Shown here: positions 1-14,340 of the stretch, piece by piece
How the letters are laid out: each line of letters starts with the position of its first letter
Numbering within the stretch: the first letter of the stretch is position 1
Origin: Streptomyces galbus
GTDB taxonomy: Bacteria; Actinomycetota; Actinomycetes; Streptomycetales; Streptomycetaceae
Direction of reading: 5' to 3'
DNA length: 64,000 nucleotides
Assembly: GCF_005280195.1 (NCBI RefSeq)
Contig: NZ_SZPR01000011.1
Span: 124,001 to 188,000, forward strand
Position numbers and translations under genes: made by a program
Notes under the pieces: model-generated
Databases searched by the model: none
Told to the model about the DNA's origin: nothing
What the model saw: only the letters and a program-made list of their open reading frames with translations

Positions 1-1110
1 TCGATCCTGCGCTTCTGGCTGGACATGGGCGTCGACGGCTTCCGCATCGACGTGGCCCACGGCCTGGTCAAGGCGCCGGGCCTGCCCGACCTGGGCGCCC
101 ACGACCAACTCAAGCTGCTGGGCAACGATGTCATGCCGTTCTTCGACCAGGAGGGCGTGCACGAGATCTACCGGCAGTGGCGCACGGTGCTCGACGAGTA
201 CGCCGCGAAGGAGGGGCCCGAAGGGCCTTCGTCAGAGGGGCGGTGGTGGGAGACGGGCGGGCGGATCTTCGTGGCCGAGGCGTGGACCCCGACCATCGAG
301 CGCACGGCGCACTACGTCCGCCCGGACGAGCTGCACCAGGCGTTCAACTTCCAGTACCTGTCCACCGCGTGGGACGCGGCCGAGCTGCGCGAGGTCATCG
401 ACCGCACGCTGGAGGCGATGCGCCCGGTCGGCGCCCCCGCCACCTGGGTGCTGTCCAACCACGACGTCACCCGGCACGCCACCCGCTTCGCCAACCCGCC
501 GGGCCTGGGCACCCAGATCCGCCTGGCCGGCGACCGCGAGCTCGGTCTGCGCCGGGCCCGGGCGGCGAGCCTGCTGATGCTGGCGCTGCCCGGCTCGGCC
601 TACGTCTACCAGGGCGAGGAGCTGGGCCTGCCGGACGTCGTCGACCTGCCCGACGAGGTGCGCCAGGACCCGGCGTACTTCCGTGGCGCGGGCCAGGACG
701 GCTTCCGCGACGGCTGCCGGGTGCCGATCCCGTGGACCCGCGAGGGCTCCTCGTACGGCTTCGGCAGCGGCGGCAGCTGGCTGCCCCAGCCGGCCGGGTG
801 GGCGGAGCTGAGCGTGGAGGCGCAGACCGGCCGGGCCGGGTCGACGCTGGAGCTGTACCGCGCCGCCCTGCGGGTGCGCCGGGAGCAGCCCGACCTGGGC
901 GCCGGCGACGGTGTGGAGTGGCTGACGGCGCCCGCGGGCGTCCTGGCTTTCCGGCGCGGGGAGTTCGTGTGCGTGGCCAACACCACCGGGGAGGCCGTGA
1001 CGACGCCCGCCTACGGGCGGCTGCTGCTGGCCAGCGGTGAGGTCGCCGAGACCGGCGGCGAGGCGAAGGTCCCGGCGGACACCACTGTGTGGTGGAGCAC
1101 CGCCCGGTAA
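1..1110 (+). CDS. aglA: alpha-glucosidase / oligo-1,6-glucosidase, GH13 (5' truncated)
   Basis: Only the C-terminal about 369 residues are in the window; the frame is open from base 1, so the gene starts upstream. It keeps the GH13 region II motif GFRIDVAHG (nucleophile Asp), FVAEAW (acid/base Glu) and LSNHDV (transition-state Asp), followed by a small C-terminal beta domain. The absence of a long loop insertion and the YVYQGEELGLPD motif fit the cytoplasmic alpha-glucosidase/oligo-glucosidase branch, which releases glucose from imported maltodextrins. The secreted amylases that follow would supply its substrate. It ends in TAA and is followed at once by CTTGC repeats and a hairpin. The family call is secure; alpha-1,4 versus alpha-1,6 preference is not. 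Confidence 0.85.
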   Translation, partial: SILRFWLDMGVDGFRIDVAHGLVKAPGLPDLGAHDQLKLLGNDVMPFFDQEGVHEIYRQWRTVLDEYAAKEGPEGPSSEGRWWETGGRIFVAEAWTPTIERTAHYVRPDELHQAFNFQYLSTAWDAAELREVIDRTLEAMRPVGAPATWVLSNHDVTRHATRFANPPGLGTQIRLAGDRELGLRRARAASLLMLALPGSAYVYQGEELGLPDVVDLPDEVRQDPAYFRGAGQDGFRDGCRVPIPWTREGSSYGFGSGGSWLPQPAGWAELSVEAQTGRAGSTLELYRAALRVRREQPDLGAGDGVEWLTAPAGVLAFRRGEFVCVANTTGEAVTTPAYGRLLLASGEVAETGGEAKVPADTTVWWSTAR

Positions 1111-1113
1111 TTT

Positions 1114-1128
1114 CTTGCATCAACTTGC
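1114..1128. promoter_or_regulatory. paired CTTGC repeat downstream of alpha-glucosidase
   Basis: CTTGC occurs at 1114 and 1124, ten bases apart, in the opposite orientation to the three GCAAG copies at 1178-1204. Together they bracket the intergenic hairpin. Streptomyces amylase promoters are known to carry such repeats as targets of the LacI-type repressor MalR/Reg1; assignment to that repressor here is inference. Confidence 0.45.
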
Positions 1129-1131
1129 TCC

Positions 1132-1159
1132 GGCCCGCTGCCCATTTGGGCGGCGGGCC
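1132..1159 (+). terminator. terminator of alpha-glucosidase gene
   Basis: Twelve-base inverted repeat (1132-1143 against 1148-1159) with one T-G wobble and a four-base ATTT loop, followed by TTT. It lies 21 bases after the alpha-glucosidase stop and ahead of the amylase promoter repeats, so it isolates the two genes. Confidence 0.7.
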
Positions 1160-1177
1160 TTTAACATCTGCGTCACT

Positions 1178-1204
1178 GCAAGGTTTCAGCAAGATTGCAG
1201 CAAG
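1178..1204. promoter_or_regulatory. phased GCAAG operator repeats ahead of alpha-amylase
   Basis: GCAAG occurs at 1178, 1189 and 1200, exactly eleven bases apart, so the three copies lie on one face of the helix. They end 26 bases before the amylase ATG. The same pentamer in opposite orientation recurs at about 10-11-base spacing ahead of the amylopullulanase. Maltose-dependent, glucose-sensitive control by MalR/Reg1 is known for Streptomyces amylases with repeats of this kind; that this protein binds here is inferred. Confidence 0.6.
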
Positions 1205-1230
1205 AACCTTCAACGGTGAAGGAACCCCAC

Positions 1231-2610
1231 ATGGCACGCAGAACGACCCTCCCGGCGGCCCTCCTCCTCGCGGCCGTCGCCATGGTTGGCATGAACCCGA
1301 CGAGTGCACAGGCCTCCCCACCTGGCACCAAGGACGTCACCGCGGTCCTCTTCGAGTGGAAGTACGACTCGGTCGCCAAGGAGTGCACCGGCACCCTCGG
1401 CCCCGCCGGCTACGGCTACGTGCAGGTCTCCCCGCCCGCCGAGCACATACAGGGCTCGCAGTGGTGGACGTCGTACCAGCCGGTCTCCTACAAGATCGCC
1501 GGGCGGCTCGGTGACCGGACCGCCTTCCGGAACATGGTCAGCACCTGCCACGCGGCCGGTGTGAAGGTCGTCGTCGACACCGTGATCAACCACATGTCGG
1601 CCGGCAGCGGCACCGGCACCGGCGGCTCGTCGTACACGAAGTACACCTACCCCGGCCTGTACTCCTCGCCCGACTTCGACGACTGCACCAGCCAGGTCGG
1701 CAACTACGCCGACCGCTGGAACGTCCAGCACTGCGAACTCGTCGGCCTCGCCGACCTCGACACCGGCGAGTCCTACGTCCGCGGCGCGATCGCCGGGTAC
1801 ATGAACGACCTGCTGACCCTCGGCGTGGACGGCTTCCGCATCGACGCCGCCAAGCACATCGACACCGCCGACCTCGCCAACATCAAGTCCCGGCTCACCA
1901 ACCCGTCGGTGTACTGGAAGCAGGAGGTCATCTACGGCGCCGGAGAGGCCGTCCAGCCCACCGAGTACACCGGCAACGGCGACGTCCAGGAGTTCCGCTA
2001 CGCCTACGACCTCAAGCGGGTCTTCAACAACGAGAACCTCGCCTACCTCAAGAACTACGGCGAGGGCTGGGGTTACCTGAGCAGCTCCGTGGCGGGCGTC
2101 TTCGTCGACAACCACGACACCGAGCGCAACGGCTCCACGCTCAACTACAAGGACGGTGCCACCTACACGATGGCCAACGTCTTCATGCTGGCCTGGCCCT
2201 ACGGCGCACCCGACATCGACTCCGGCTACGAGTGGTCGGACGCGGACGCCGGACCGCCCAACGGCGGCACGGTCAACGCCTGCTGGCAGGACGGGTGGAA
2301 GTGCCAGCACAAGTGGCCGGAGATCATGCGCATGGTCGCCTTCCGCAACGCCACCCGCGGCCAGGCGGTCACCAACTGGTGGGACAACGGCGGCGACGCG
2401 ATCGCCTTCGGACGCGGCAGCAAGGGCTACGTGGCCATCAACCACGAGTCGGGCAGCCTCAGCCGCACCTACCAGACCTCGCTGCCCGCGGGGACGTACT
2501 GCAACGTGCAGAACAACACGACGGTCACCGTGAACTCCTCGGGCCAGTTCACCGCCACCCTGGGCGCCAACACGGCGCTGGCCCTCTACGCGGGCAAGTC
2601 GAGCTGCTGA
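1231..2610 (+). CDS. secreted alpha-amylase, GH13
   Basis: Extracellular endo-hydrolase of alpha-1,4 bonds in starch. The ATG at 1231 is chosen because it follows GAAGGA and opens a classical signal peptide (MARRTT, then an Ala/Leu core ending near AQASP). The mature part has region I DTVINH, region [11 protein letters not shown] with nucleophile Asp205, acid Glu239 in YGAGEA and Asp296 in FVDNHD. The small glycine-rich insert after DTVINH and the tail with paired cysteines match short actinobacterial and animal-type amylases of about 460 residues. There is no C-terminal CBM20, so raw starch binding is not expected from this protein alone. It is preceded by phased operator repeats and followed by a strong terminator. 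Confidence 0.95.
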   Translation: MARRTTLPAALLLAAVAMVGMNPTSAQASPPGTKDVTAVLFEWKYDSVAKECTGTLGPAGYGYVQVSPPAEHIQGSQWWTSYQPVSYKIAGRLGDRTAFRNMVSTCHAAGVKVVVDTVINHMSAGSGTGTGGSSYTKYTYPGLYSSPDFDDCTSQVGNYADRWNVQHCELVGLADLDTGESYVRGAIAGYMNDLLTLGVDGFRIDAAKHIDTADLANIKSRLTNPSVYWKQEVIYGAGEAVQPTEYTGNGDVQEFRYAYDLKRVFNNENLAYLKNYGEGWGYLSSSVAGVFVDNHDTERNGSTLNYKDGATYTMANVFMLAWPYGAPDIDSGYEWSDADAGPPNGGTVNACWQDGWKCQHKWPEIMRMVAFRNATRGQAVTNWWDNGGDAIAFGRGSKGYVAINHESGSLSRTYQTSLPAGTYCNVQNNTTVTVNSSGQFTATLGANTALALYAGKSSC

Positions 2611-2653
2611 GCCGCCGCGCCCGCTGCCCGGCGCCGCCCGCCGGGTGACCGGA

Positions 2654-2682
2654 CGAACCGCCCGTCCCGCACGGGCGGTTCG
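2654..2682 (+). terminator. terminator of alpha-amylase gene
   Basis: Perfect twelve-base inverted repeat (2654-2665 against 2671-2682) with a five-base CCCGC loop, 43 bases after the amylase stop. No T-run follows, as is common in Streptomyces. Confidence 0.75.
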
Positions 2683-2723
2683 TACCGCCCCCAGGACACG
2701 GCGGCCGTCGCCCGATGAAAAGT

Positions 2724-2749
2724 CTTGCTACTGGTTGCATGACTCTTGC
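2724..2749. promoter_or_regulatory. phased CTTGC repeats ahead of amylopullulanase
   Basis: CTTGC at 2724, a one-base variant GTTGC at 2734 and CTTGC at 2745, spaced ten and eleven bases. This is the mirror image of the GCAAG series ahead of the amylase, and suggests that one regulator controls both secreted enzymes. The TTGCAT and TGTAAA stretches in the same segment could be promoter hexamers overlapped by the sites. MalR/Reg1 identity is inference. Confidence 0.55.
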
Positions 2750-2877
2750 TGTAAAGCTTTCAGCGGCGGTACGGTCACGCGGGCGCCCGGCGACGCTGCC
2801 GACGAGGATCAGGCAGGACACCGCCGCGGCGCAGGGGTCGGACCCACTTGAGCCGTTTTCGCTAGGAGTTCACGCCT

Positions 2878-8271
<5,394 letters not shown>

Positions 8272-8323
8272 CCGCGGCTAGGGTGACGCCGTCGCCGTAG
8301 AAGCCAGCAGGACAGGAGTGCTC

Positions 8324-8686
8324 ATGCCGCAGATCACCGTCGACTACTCGGACCGGCTCGTGGACGTCTTCGACCGGCCCGGGTTCGCCACGGCGCTGCA
8401 CGAGGCCACCGTGGAGATCGCGGCGGCCACCCCGCAGGCGTGCAAGACGCGGTTCCGCCGCACCGAGGACGTGACCGTCGGACCCGACACCGGCGGACAC
8501 GCCCACGTGCACGTCGGCCTCGCCCTGCTGCCGGGGCGCAGCGACGAGACCAAGGCGCGGCTGACCGAGCGGACGCTCGAGCTGCTGCGCGAGCACATCG
8601 GGCCGGTCGGGGGCCTCACCCTGCACGCCTCGGCCGAGGTGCGCGAACTCGACGCCTCCTACCGCAAGTCCGAGACCGCCGCCTGA
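8324..8686 (+). CDS. CHMI-family isomerase (5-carboxymethyl-2-hydroxymuconate isomerase-like)
   Basis: A 120-residue protein beginning MPQITVDYS. The N-terminal proline, which becomes residue 1 after Met removal, is the catalytic base in the tautomerase/CHMI superfamily. CAGGAG lies ahead of ATG 8324; the earlier in-frame GTG (8318) overlaps that site and is rejected. Length and the trimer-type pattern HVHVGLALLPGR agree with CHMI. No other homoprotocatechuate genes are near, so the substrate may differ from the classical one. The 3' end converges with the TetR gene, leaving 17 bases. A family member with unknown substrate is the safest reading. Confidence 0.75.
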   Translation: MPQITVDYSDRLVDVFDRPGFATALHEATVEIAAATPQACKTRFRRTEDVTVGPDTGGHAHVHVGLALLPGRSDETKARLTERTLELLREHIGPVGGLTLHASAEVRELDASYRKSETAA

Positions 8687-8703
8687 GGGAACCGCCTGAG
8701 CGA

Positions 8704-9393
8704 TCAGGCGGCGAGGGAGACGAGCCGGGTGACCAGGTCCGCGAAGGGCCCGTCACCCGGCTCGTCCTTCAGCAGCGGCTTCAGCAGGGCCGCCGTGGGC
8801 CCGTCGTGGGCCGCGGCCACCGCGACCAGCGCGGCGAAGTCCTGCACGAGCTGCACCTCCAGCTCCGCGCGCGGCACCCGCCGGCCGTCCAGCCACAGCA
8901 GCGCCGTGGACTCCGCGAGCGAGATCCACGAGCGGACCACCAGTTCCAGGCGCGCGGGCGGCTCCTCGATCCGCAGGTGCGAAAGGATCTGGACATACGC
9001 GGCCTGCCGCACGGAGTCGATGAGCGCGTTCGCCGTGGACGAGCCGACCGCCGGGCCGCCGCGCATCAGCGCCGAGAAACCGGGTCCGTGGTCGTCGACG
9101 AAGTCGAAGTAGCGGCGCATCACGCGCAGCAGCCGTGCCCCCAGCGGACCCTCGTGCGGCTCCCGGAAACGGTCCGCGAGATCCTCCGCCGCACGCTTCA
9201 ACGCGGCCTCGTACAGGCTGAGTTTGCCGGGGAAGTAGTGGTACACGAGGGGACGGGAGATGCCCGCCGCGGACGCTATCTCGTCGATGGAGACCTCGTC
9301 CGGGGAGCGGCGGGCGAACAGTTCGAGGGCGACGCCGATCAACTGCTGCCGCCGCTCCTCCACTGTCAATCTGCGACGAACCCCGGTAGTCAT
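8704..9393 (-). CDS. TetR-family transcriptional regulator
   Basis: A 229-residue repressor-type protein. The N-terminal helix-turn-helix is clear: ELFARRSPDEVSIDEIASAA followed by GISRPLVYHYFPGKLSLYEA. The rest is an all-helical ligand/dimer domain with no assignable ligand. The hexamer TAAGGT ends seven bases before the ATG, so the message may start at the A of the start codon. Its 3' end faces the CHMI-like gene, so the two are not an operon, and the regulated target is not evident. Confidence 0.88.
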   Translation of the reverse strand: MTTGVRRRLTVEERRQQLIGVALELFARRSPDEVSIDEIASAAGISRPLVYHYFPGKLSLYEAALKRAAEDLADRFREPHEGPLGARLLRVMRRYFDFVDDHGPGFSALMRGGPAVGSSTANALIDSVRQAAYVQILSHLRIEEPPARLELVVRSWISLAESTALLWLDGRRVPRAELEVQLVQDFAALVAVAAAHDGPTAALLKPLLKDEPGDGPFADLVTRLVSLAA

Positions 9394-9399
9394 ACGAAC

Positions 9400-9405
9400 A
9401 CCTTA
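9400..9405 (-). promoter_or_regulatory. -10 hexamer of probable leaderless promoter (TetR gene)
   Basis: TAAGGT on the minus strand with a six-base gap to the ATG at 9393 and no Shine-Dalgarno sequence between. A CCGATCGG palindrome overlaps it just upstream and could be an autoregulatory site. Confidence 0.5.
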
Positions 9406-9459
9406 CCGATCGGATCCGGCCGCGAACGGCCCGGAGCGACCGGGAGGGTTCACCCGCGT

Positions 9460-11382
9460 TCACCGCAGCCCGTGGATCGTCCTCCCGTCGGCCAGCCGTC
9501 CGGAGAGCTCCGCCCGGCTGCCCTGCGCCGCCCGCAGCGCCAGCAGACTGCCCTCACCGGAGCCGGTCACCCCGCCCGTCGCGCGGATCGACTCGGTGCC
9601 CTTCGCGCCGGCCGCCAGGAGGTGCCAGCTCCCGCCCTGTGCCTTCCACAACACCCCGGCCAGCACGTGCGGGTCGCGCGGCCCGCAGGCCGGCACGTCC
9701 CCGGCCGTCGCCACCGCCGCCCCGAACAGCCCGCCCGGCGTGCGGAACTGGGCCAGTACCCGGCTGCCGTCCCCGCGCCAGGTGTCCGCCCGGGTGCACA
9801 CCCAGGTCGCCGTGCCGCTCCCGTCGGGCAGCGGCTGGCGCGCGTACTGCCAGGCGTTCACCGTCCGCACGCCCTGTCCGCGCACCTCGCCCAGCGAGCA
9901 GGCGAACGGTGCCCAGGTGCGCAGCCCCAGCGCGCCCGTCGGGTCGTGCTCGGCGGTCGGCCGCCCGGACGTGAGCAGCGCCGGCACCAGCTCGCCGAGG
10001 TCGCTCAGCAGGTGCGCGCCGGAGGCGTCGGTCACCTCCAGGACGTTCCACGTCGTGCACGCCCCGCTGCGGGTCGCCGGGCTGGCCAGCGGGGAGGTGA
10101 TCCCGTCGGTCAGCGTCAGGGCCATCTCCCCGGCGCCCGGCTTGGACAGGTCCCGCTCGGTCGCCTTCGTCACCCACGGCGCGGTCAGGTACCGCACGTT
10201 GCCGTCGGACCGGCCCAGCACGACCGCGCTCGCCGCGGCGCCACTCGCGCCGTCGACCCGGGCGAGGTCCAGCGCGGCCCCGACCGTGCCGTCCTTCGGC
10301 TCGGCGTAACGGGCGATGCGCAGGCCGTCGTAGAGGATCACCACGCGCGCGCTGTCGACGGCGCCCGCGTACAGCAGTTGCGGCGGTCCGGCCGGGCCGC
10401 CGGACGGGGTGCCGGGGGTCGCCGAGACCTGCACCGACTCGCCGGGCCGCGCCCATACCGCGAGCGCGCGCCGCAACAGCTTCTTGTCGGCCGTCAGTTC
10501 ACCGCGCGCGGGCCACGCCGAGAAGTCGGTGCGCGGGGAGGTGCGCCAGGCGGCGGGGGAGACCCTGACCAGCCGGCCCGGGTCGAGCGCGGCCTCGGCG
10601 GCGGGGTTGCGCGCGTACGACGGTGCGGCGGCGCCGTCGGGTCCCCAGCCGTCGCCGGGCAGCGCGAGGAGCGTCCCGCACACGGCGAGCGCGGCGGCCG
10701 CGACGAGGGCCGCCCGGGCGTGCTGGCGGCGGCGCATCAGATCGGTGGGCCGCGCCTGCAGCGAGCAGGGGTCGAACTCGGGCGAATCCAGCAGCGCGTA
10801 GCGGGCGGGCACCGTGTCCGCCTCGTCCAGCGCCTCGTCCGGGTCCTCGACGCCGCACTCGGTGAGGATCCTGCGCACCTCGCCGTCGGTCATCCGCTCC
10901 AGGCCGCGCAGCACGTACGCCGCGCGGGCCGGGCCGGACAGCGCGGACAGCTCCTGGTCCAGGGCGAGTTCCTCGGCGCCACCGGAGCGCGGGAACAGCT
11001 TCAGGCCCCGCACCTGCGGCAGCACCGGCGGCAACTGGGCCCGCTTCGGCCAGGCCCGGCGGCGCAGCGGCAGGCCCGCCTCCAGCGCCGTGCGCACCAC
11101 GCGCTGGCGGACGTAGGCGTACCCCGGGTCGCCGTCCCGGCCCGTGGACTGCGCCGGGATCACCGGGGCCGCCGCGCGGCTGCGGGGCAGGGCGCGCTGG
11201 GCGAGGGCGTGCGCGGTCAGGACCCGCCGGCTGCGGCCGAGTCCCGACGGCAGCAGCAGATGGGCGAGCCGGACGAGGCGCGGATAGTGCTCGACGAGGG
11301 CGGCCTCGGCCTGCTCGACGTCGACGACCCGGTCCGCGGGGGAGCCGGGGGCGGGGCGCTGGGCGACATCCTGTGACTGCAC
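9460..11382 (-). CDS. uncharacterised membrane protein with sigma-factor-like N-terminal half
   Basis: 640 residues, no firm family. Residues about 25-60 (EHYPRLVRLAHLLLPSGLGR) and 125-185 (helices containing GLERMTDGEVRRILTECG) resemble degenerate sigma-70 region 2 and region 4, as in SigE/SigK-like helical proteins. A single hydrophobic segment (LVAAAALAVCGTLLALPG, about residue 230) follows, then roughly 390 residues predicted outside, with few cysteines. This is the shape of an anti-sigma or membrane sensor rather than an active sigma factor. The start is GTG 11382 with a poor ribosome site. It lies 49 bases behind the TPR gene in the same direction and may be cotranscribed. DNA-binding capacity is unproven. 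Confidence 0.6.
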   Translation of the reverse strand: MQSQDVAQRPAPGSPADRVVDVEQAEAALVEHYPRLVRLAHLLLPSGLGRSRRVLTAHALAQRALPRSRAAAPVIPAQSTGRDGDPGYAYVRQRVVRTALEAGLPLRRRAWPKRAQLPPVLPQVRGLKLFPRSGGAEELALDQELSALSGPARAAYVLRGLERMTDGEVRRILTECGVEDPDEALDEADTVPARYALLDSPEFDPCSLQARPTDLMRRRQHARAALVAAAALAVCGTLLALPGDGWGPDGAAAPSYARNPAAEAALDPGRLVRVSPAAWRTSPRTDFSAWPARGELTADKKLLRRALAVWARPGESVQVSATPGTPSGGPAGPPQLLYAGAVDSARVVILYDGLRIARYAEPKDGTVGAALDLARVDGASGAAASAVVLGRSDGNVRYLTAPWVTKATERDLSKPGAGEMALTLTDGITSPLASPATRSGACTTWNVLEVTDASGAHLLSDLGELVPALLTSGRPTAEHDPTGALGLRTWAPFACSLGEVRGQGVRTVNAWQYARQPLPDGSGTATWVCTRADTWRGDGSRVLAQFRTPGGLFGAAVATAGDVPACGPRDPHVLAGVLWKAQGGSWHLLAAGAKGTESIRATGGVTGSGEGSLLALRAAQGSRAELSGRLADGRTIHGLR

Positions 11383-11431
11383 GTCCGGGAGAACGAGCGA
11401 CGCCGGGCCCGGTCACCGCCGGACGGACCCA

Positions 11432-11965
11432 TCACCCGTCCGTGTGCCCCGCTCCGGCCGGGGGCTCGTCCACCAGGGCGCGGGCGTAGTGGGCCATCGA
11501 CCGCTGGTAGCGCGGCAGATGGGCGGCCAGCGCCTCGAGGACCAGGGCCAGGCCCTCGCGGTCGCGGCCCAGGCTCGACAGGCACAGCGCCAGCGTGGCG
11601 CGCACGGCGTCGTCCAACTCGTCCGACGGCGCGGTCAGTTCCGGCGTCAGCAGCGCGACGCCCTCCTCGGCCCGGCCGATGTTGCGCAGCGAGCTGGACA
11701 ACTGGATCTTGGCGCGCCGGCCCTTGTAGCCGCTCGCCTCGGACAGGCCGCGTTCCAGGGCCTGCCGGTACAGCGGGACCGCCCGGTCGGAGTGCCCGGT
11801 GGAGTCCCAGGCGCACGCCTGCTCGAACGGCCCGAGGGGGCTGTCCCCGGGCAGCTCGGCGACGAGCCGGTCGATCACGGCCCGGAAGGCCGGGGCGTCC
11901 TCCTCGGCGTAGTCGCCGAACGTGTCCCAGGCGGCCGCCACCCGCTTCTCCCAGTCATCGTCCAC
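11432..11965 (-). CDS. TPR_5-type tetratricopeptide repeat protein
   Basis: A 177-residue, acidic, all-helical soluble protein. Start GTG 11965 (VDDDWEKRV) is chosen because GAAGG lies ahead and the coding pattern fails upstream. The pattern ACAWDSTGHSDRAVPLYRQA, then KIQLSSSLRNIGRAEEGVAL, is typical of the TPR_5 family found in actinobacteria: repeats of about 34 residues that form a protein-interaction solenoid. No enzymatic motif is present. It is likely the first gene of a two-gene unit with the 640-residue membrane protein. Partner and role are unknown. Confidence 0.75.
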   Translation of the reverse strand: MDDDWEKRVAAAWDTFGDYAEEDAPAFRAVIDRLVAELPGDSPLGPFEQACAWDSTGHSDRAVPLYRQALERGLSEASGYKGRRAKIQLSSSLRNIGRAEEGVALLTPELTAPSDELDDAVRATLALCLSSLGRDREGLALVLEALAAHLPRYQRSMAHYARALVDEPPAGAGHTDG

Positions 11966-12062
11966 CGGGGCACCTTCGCACACCCGTGCCGTTCGGCGCC
12001 GGTATTTTGAGCGCTCCGGACCCGGGAGCCGTATCGAGGGCGAGGCCCTGAGGGAGGAACAG

Positions 12063-12500
12063 ATGAAGGTGACCCGACCGATGCTCGCGGTGGCCGGCGC
12101 CGCCGCGGTGCTGACGCTGGCGGGGTGCGCGTCCGGGACCGAGCAGCGGGCGACGGTGCCCGTGACGGCGACCGGCAGCCTGGAGCACCTCGCCGCCGAG
12201 GTGAAGTGCACGCCGAACATCCAGATCGACGCCGACGAGATCCGCCAGGCCGTCTGCAAGGACGCCAAGGGCGCCACGGACGCCAAGGGCGCGGCCGCGG
12301 GGAAGTTCATCCTCGCGACGTTCGCCACGGACCGCGGCCAGCGCGAGTGGATCAACGGCGCCAAGGACTACGGCGGTCACTACCTCGTCGGCCGCAAGTG
12401 GGTGGCGGTGGGCGAGACCGGCACGGTCACGGCGCTGCGCCGGACCCTGGGCGGGGACATCGAGGAGGGCACCGACCACTCGGCCCACTCCGGTCACTGA
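12063..12500 (+). CDS. small secreted lipoprotein
   Basis: 145 residues. The ATG at 12063 follows AGGGAGGA, five bases away. The signal peptide ends in a lipobox (LTLAGC), so Cys21 should be diacylated and the protein anchored on the outer face of the membrane. The mature part is short, with two further cysteines in VKCTP and QAVCKD that could pair, and a histidine-rich end (DHSAHSGH) that could bind a metal. No enzyme motif or known family is recognised. It is transcribed towards the DUF1996 gene and separated from it by a strong two-way hairpin. Confidence 0.75.
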   Translation: MKVTRPMLAVAGAAAVLTLAGCASGTEQRATVPVTATGSLEHLAAEVKCTPNIQIDADEIRQAVCKDAKGATDAKGAAAGKFILATFATDRGQREWINGAKDYGGHYLVGRKWVAVGETGTVTALRRTLGGDIEEGTDHSAHSGH

Positions 12501-12525
12501 GGTCGTGGCAGTCGACGGTCAAGAA

Positions 12526-12560
12526 GAAGCCGGCGGCGAGATGTTCTCGCCGCCGGCTTC
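12526..12560. terminator. bidirectional terminator
   Basis: Perfect sixteen-base inverted repeat (12526-12541 against 12545-12560) with a TGT loop, between two convergent genes. It serves the lipoprotein gene on one strand and the DUF1996 gene on the other. Confidence 0.85.
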
Positions 12561-12595
12561 CGGCGCGGGCCTCCCGAGCGGGCCCGCTCAGTGGA

Positions 12596-14170
12596 TCACT
12601 GGCACTTCCTGCCGCCGTTGATGCAGTTGACCATCTTGTTCATCAGGTTCGCGGAGAAGAAGTTGATGAAGTCGTTGTGGTCGGTCACCGGCTTGTGCAG
12701 CTGCTCGGGGAAGGTGTCCACCGCGTAGGGGTTGACCACCTGGCCGTTCTGCAGCTTGGGCGCCGGGACGTTGTAGACCAGCCGGACCTGGAGCTGCGGG
12801 ATCGCCTTGAAGCCGTTGGCGCAGGTGCCGTCGGCCTGGACGAACGCCACGTGGGTGCGGTGGTTGGCGCTGTCGATGTTCTGGCCGTCCCAGCAGCTCT
12901 GGAAGTTGGTCGTGCGCACCACCTGGCTGCCCTGGGGGCAGATCGGGTACTTGTCGTGGAGCTGGACCTTGTTCTCGAAGCCGGTGCAGCTCCAGTTGAC
13001 GTTGGCGTTGCCGAGGCCGTTGACGAAGGACTTCGCGTCACCGGTGATGATCCGCAGGGCCTGCGGCATCGCGACGACCTTGCCGCGCTTGTTGCCGACG
13101 AACTTGAGCTGGGCCTGGGCCGGCTGGAGGATCTTGCCGACGTTGCCCTCCTTGCCGCCGCCGTCGTTGTTCTGGTCGAAGTCCTTCGACCCGTCCTGGA
13201 CGCGCAGCACCGGCCAGAAGTACGACGACTTGTCGCCCTGGTTCTGGCAGCTCGTCTCGGCCCCGGCCAGCTCCTGGTCGCTCGCGAAGGCGTCGTTGCT
13301 CTGGTTGCCGACGTAGTCGTGCAGGTGGTGGGCGCCGTTGGTGACACCGGGTGCGACGATCACGTTGTCGGTGTTGTGGTTGTTGTTGCCGTTGGTGCCG
13401 CACCGGGTGGTGAAGCTGCCCGTGGAGCCCGACCGGCCGTTGGCGCGCAGGCCGTTGGTGCCCACGCCGAGCTGGGCGCTGCCGCCCTGGACCTTGGTGA
13501 TGTCCACGAAGTCCGACGCCACCGGGCCGTTGCCGCCCTGCCCGCCGTTGCCCTGCTGCTGGCCGCCGTTCTGGCCGCCGTTGTTCTGCTGGCCGCCGTT
13601 GTTGTTCTGCTGCCCGCCGTTGCCCTGCTGCTGGCCGCCGGTGTTGTTCTGCTGCTGCCCGCCGTTGTTGTTGCCGCCGGCGTTGGTCTGCGGCTGGGCG
13701 GCCTGCGTGGTGCAGGAGGCGAGCTGCTTGAGCGAGTTGTCGAAGGTGCCGCCGACGCGCTGGATGTCGATGCGGATCCGGTCGATCGTCGCGGACCGCT
13801 TCTCCTTGAGGGGGCCGACGATCGCGTTCTGCACGAAGTTGGCGTCGTTGGTCTGCGCCTGGCGCGTGGAGGCGAGCCGGTTGTAGGCCTCGGTGATCTG
13901 CTTGTCGAGGTTCGCCAGCTCCCTGTCCACGCCGTAGCGCGCCGCCCGCGGCACATTGGTCAGCTTCTGGCCGACGTCCGGGCAGGAGATGGTCGCCACC
14001 TGCGCGCCGGCGGCCTTCGTCCGGTTCTGCTGCCACGGGTTGTTCGACTCGTGCGCAGAGGCGTAGAAGTTCGCCCAGATCAGCCCGCCCCCACCGAGCG
14101 CTAGGGCCGCCGATGCGGCTATGGCCTTGGTGGCCATCGACGAACGGCGCTTACGTGTGTTGCGTCCCAT
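12596..14170 (-). CDS. secreted DUF1996-domain protein with Asn/Gly/Gln linker
   Basis: 524 residues. ATG 14170 follows GAGGAG and starts MGRNTRKRR, then a hydrophobic stretch (about 14-36) that acts as signal or anchor. Residues about 60-155 form a helical domain bounded by Cys63 and Cys153. Residues about 155-215 are low-complexity N/G/Q. From about 220 there is a DUF1996-type domain with the conserved [11 protein letters not shown] and a histidine-rich surround. DUF1996 occurs in secreted fungal and actinobacterial proteins; its chemistry is unsettled, so no enzyme name is given. The overall build recurs in the 241-residue protein at 19.9-20.6 kb. Confidence 0.82.
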   Translation of the reverse strand: MGRNTRKRRSSMATKAIAASAALALGGGGLIWANFYASAHESNNPWQQNRTKAAGAQVATISCPDVGQKLTNVPRAARYGVDRELANLDKQITEAYNRLASTRQAQTNDANFVQNAIVGPLKEKRSATIDRIRIDIQRVGGTFDNSLKQLASCTTQAAQPQTNAGGNNNGGQQQNNTGGQQQGNGGQQNNNGGQQNNGGQNGGQQQGNGGQGGNGPVASDFVDITKVQGGSAQLGVGTNGLRANGRSGSTGSFTTRCGTNGNNNHNTDNVIVAPGVTNGAHHLHDYVGNQSNDAFASDQELAGAETSCQNQGDKSSYFWPVLRVQDGSKDFDQNNDGGGKEGNVGKILQPAQAQLKFVGNKRGKVVAMPQALRIITGDAKSFVNGLGNANVNWSCTGFENKVQLHDKYPICPQGSQVVRTTNFQSCWDGQNIDSANHRTHVAFVQADGTCANGFKAIPQLQVRLVYNVPAPKLQNGQVVNPYAVDTFPEQLHKPVTDHNDFINFFSANLMNKMVNCINGGRKCQ

Positions 14171-14340
14171 GGAACTCCTCTGACTTCCTTGCGGGGCAGC
14201 ATCGAGGCGCCCGACAGGAGTGAAGCGGCGCCCTCCCATACGGACGCCGCCCCAGGTGTGTTCAGCGGTCTCAGGAATTCCTCAGGCATCCACGGACCGA
14301 ACGCGTCGCAACTGGCCGTTGTCGCACCCTGGTTGCGATG

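Noticed and set aside
12125..14104. Large plus-strand ORF opposite the DUF1996 gene
   Set aside because: Composition is an antisense artefact of the DUF1996 gene (long Val/Ala/Leu stretch opposite the N/G/Q linker).
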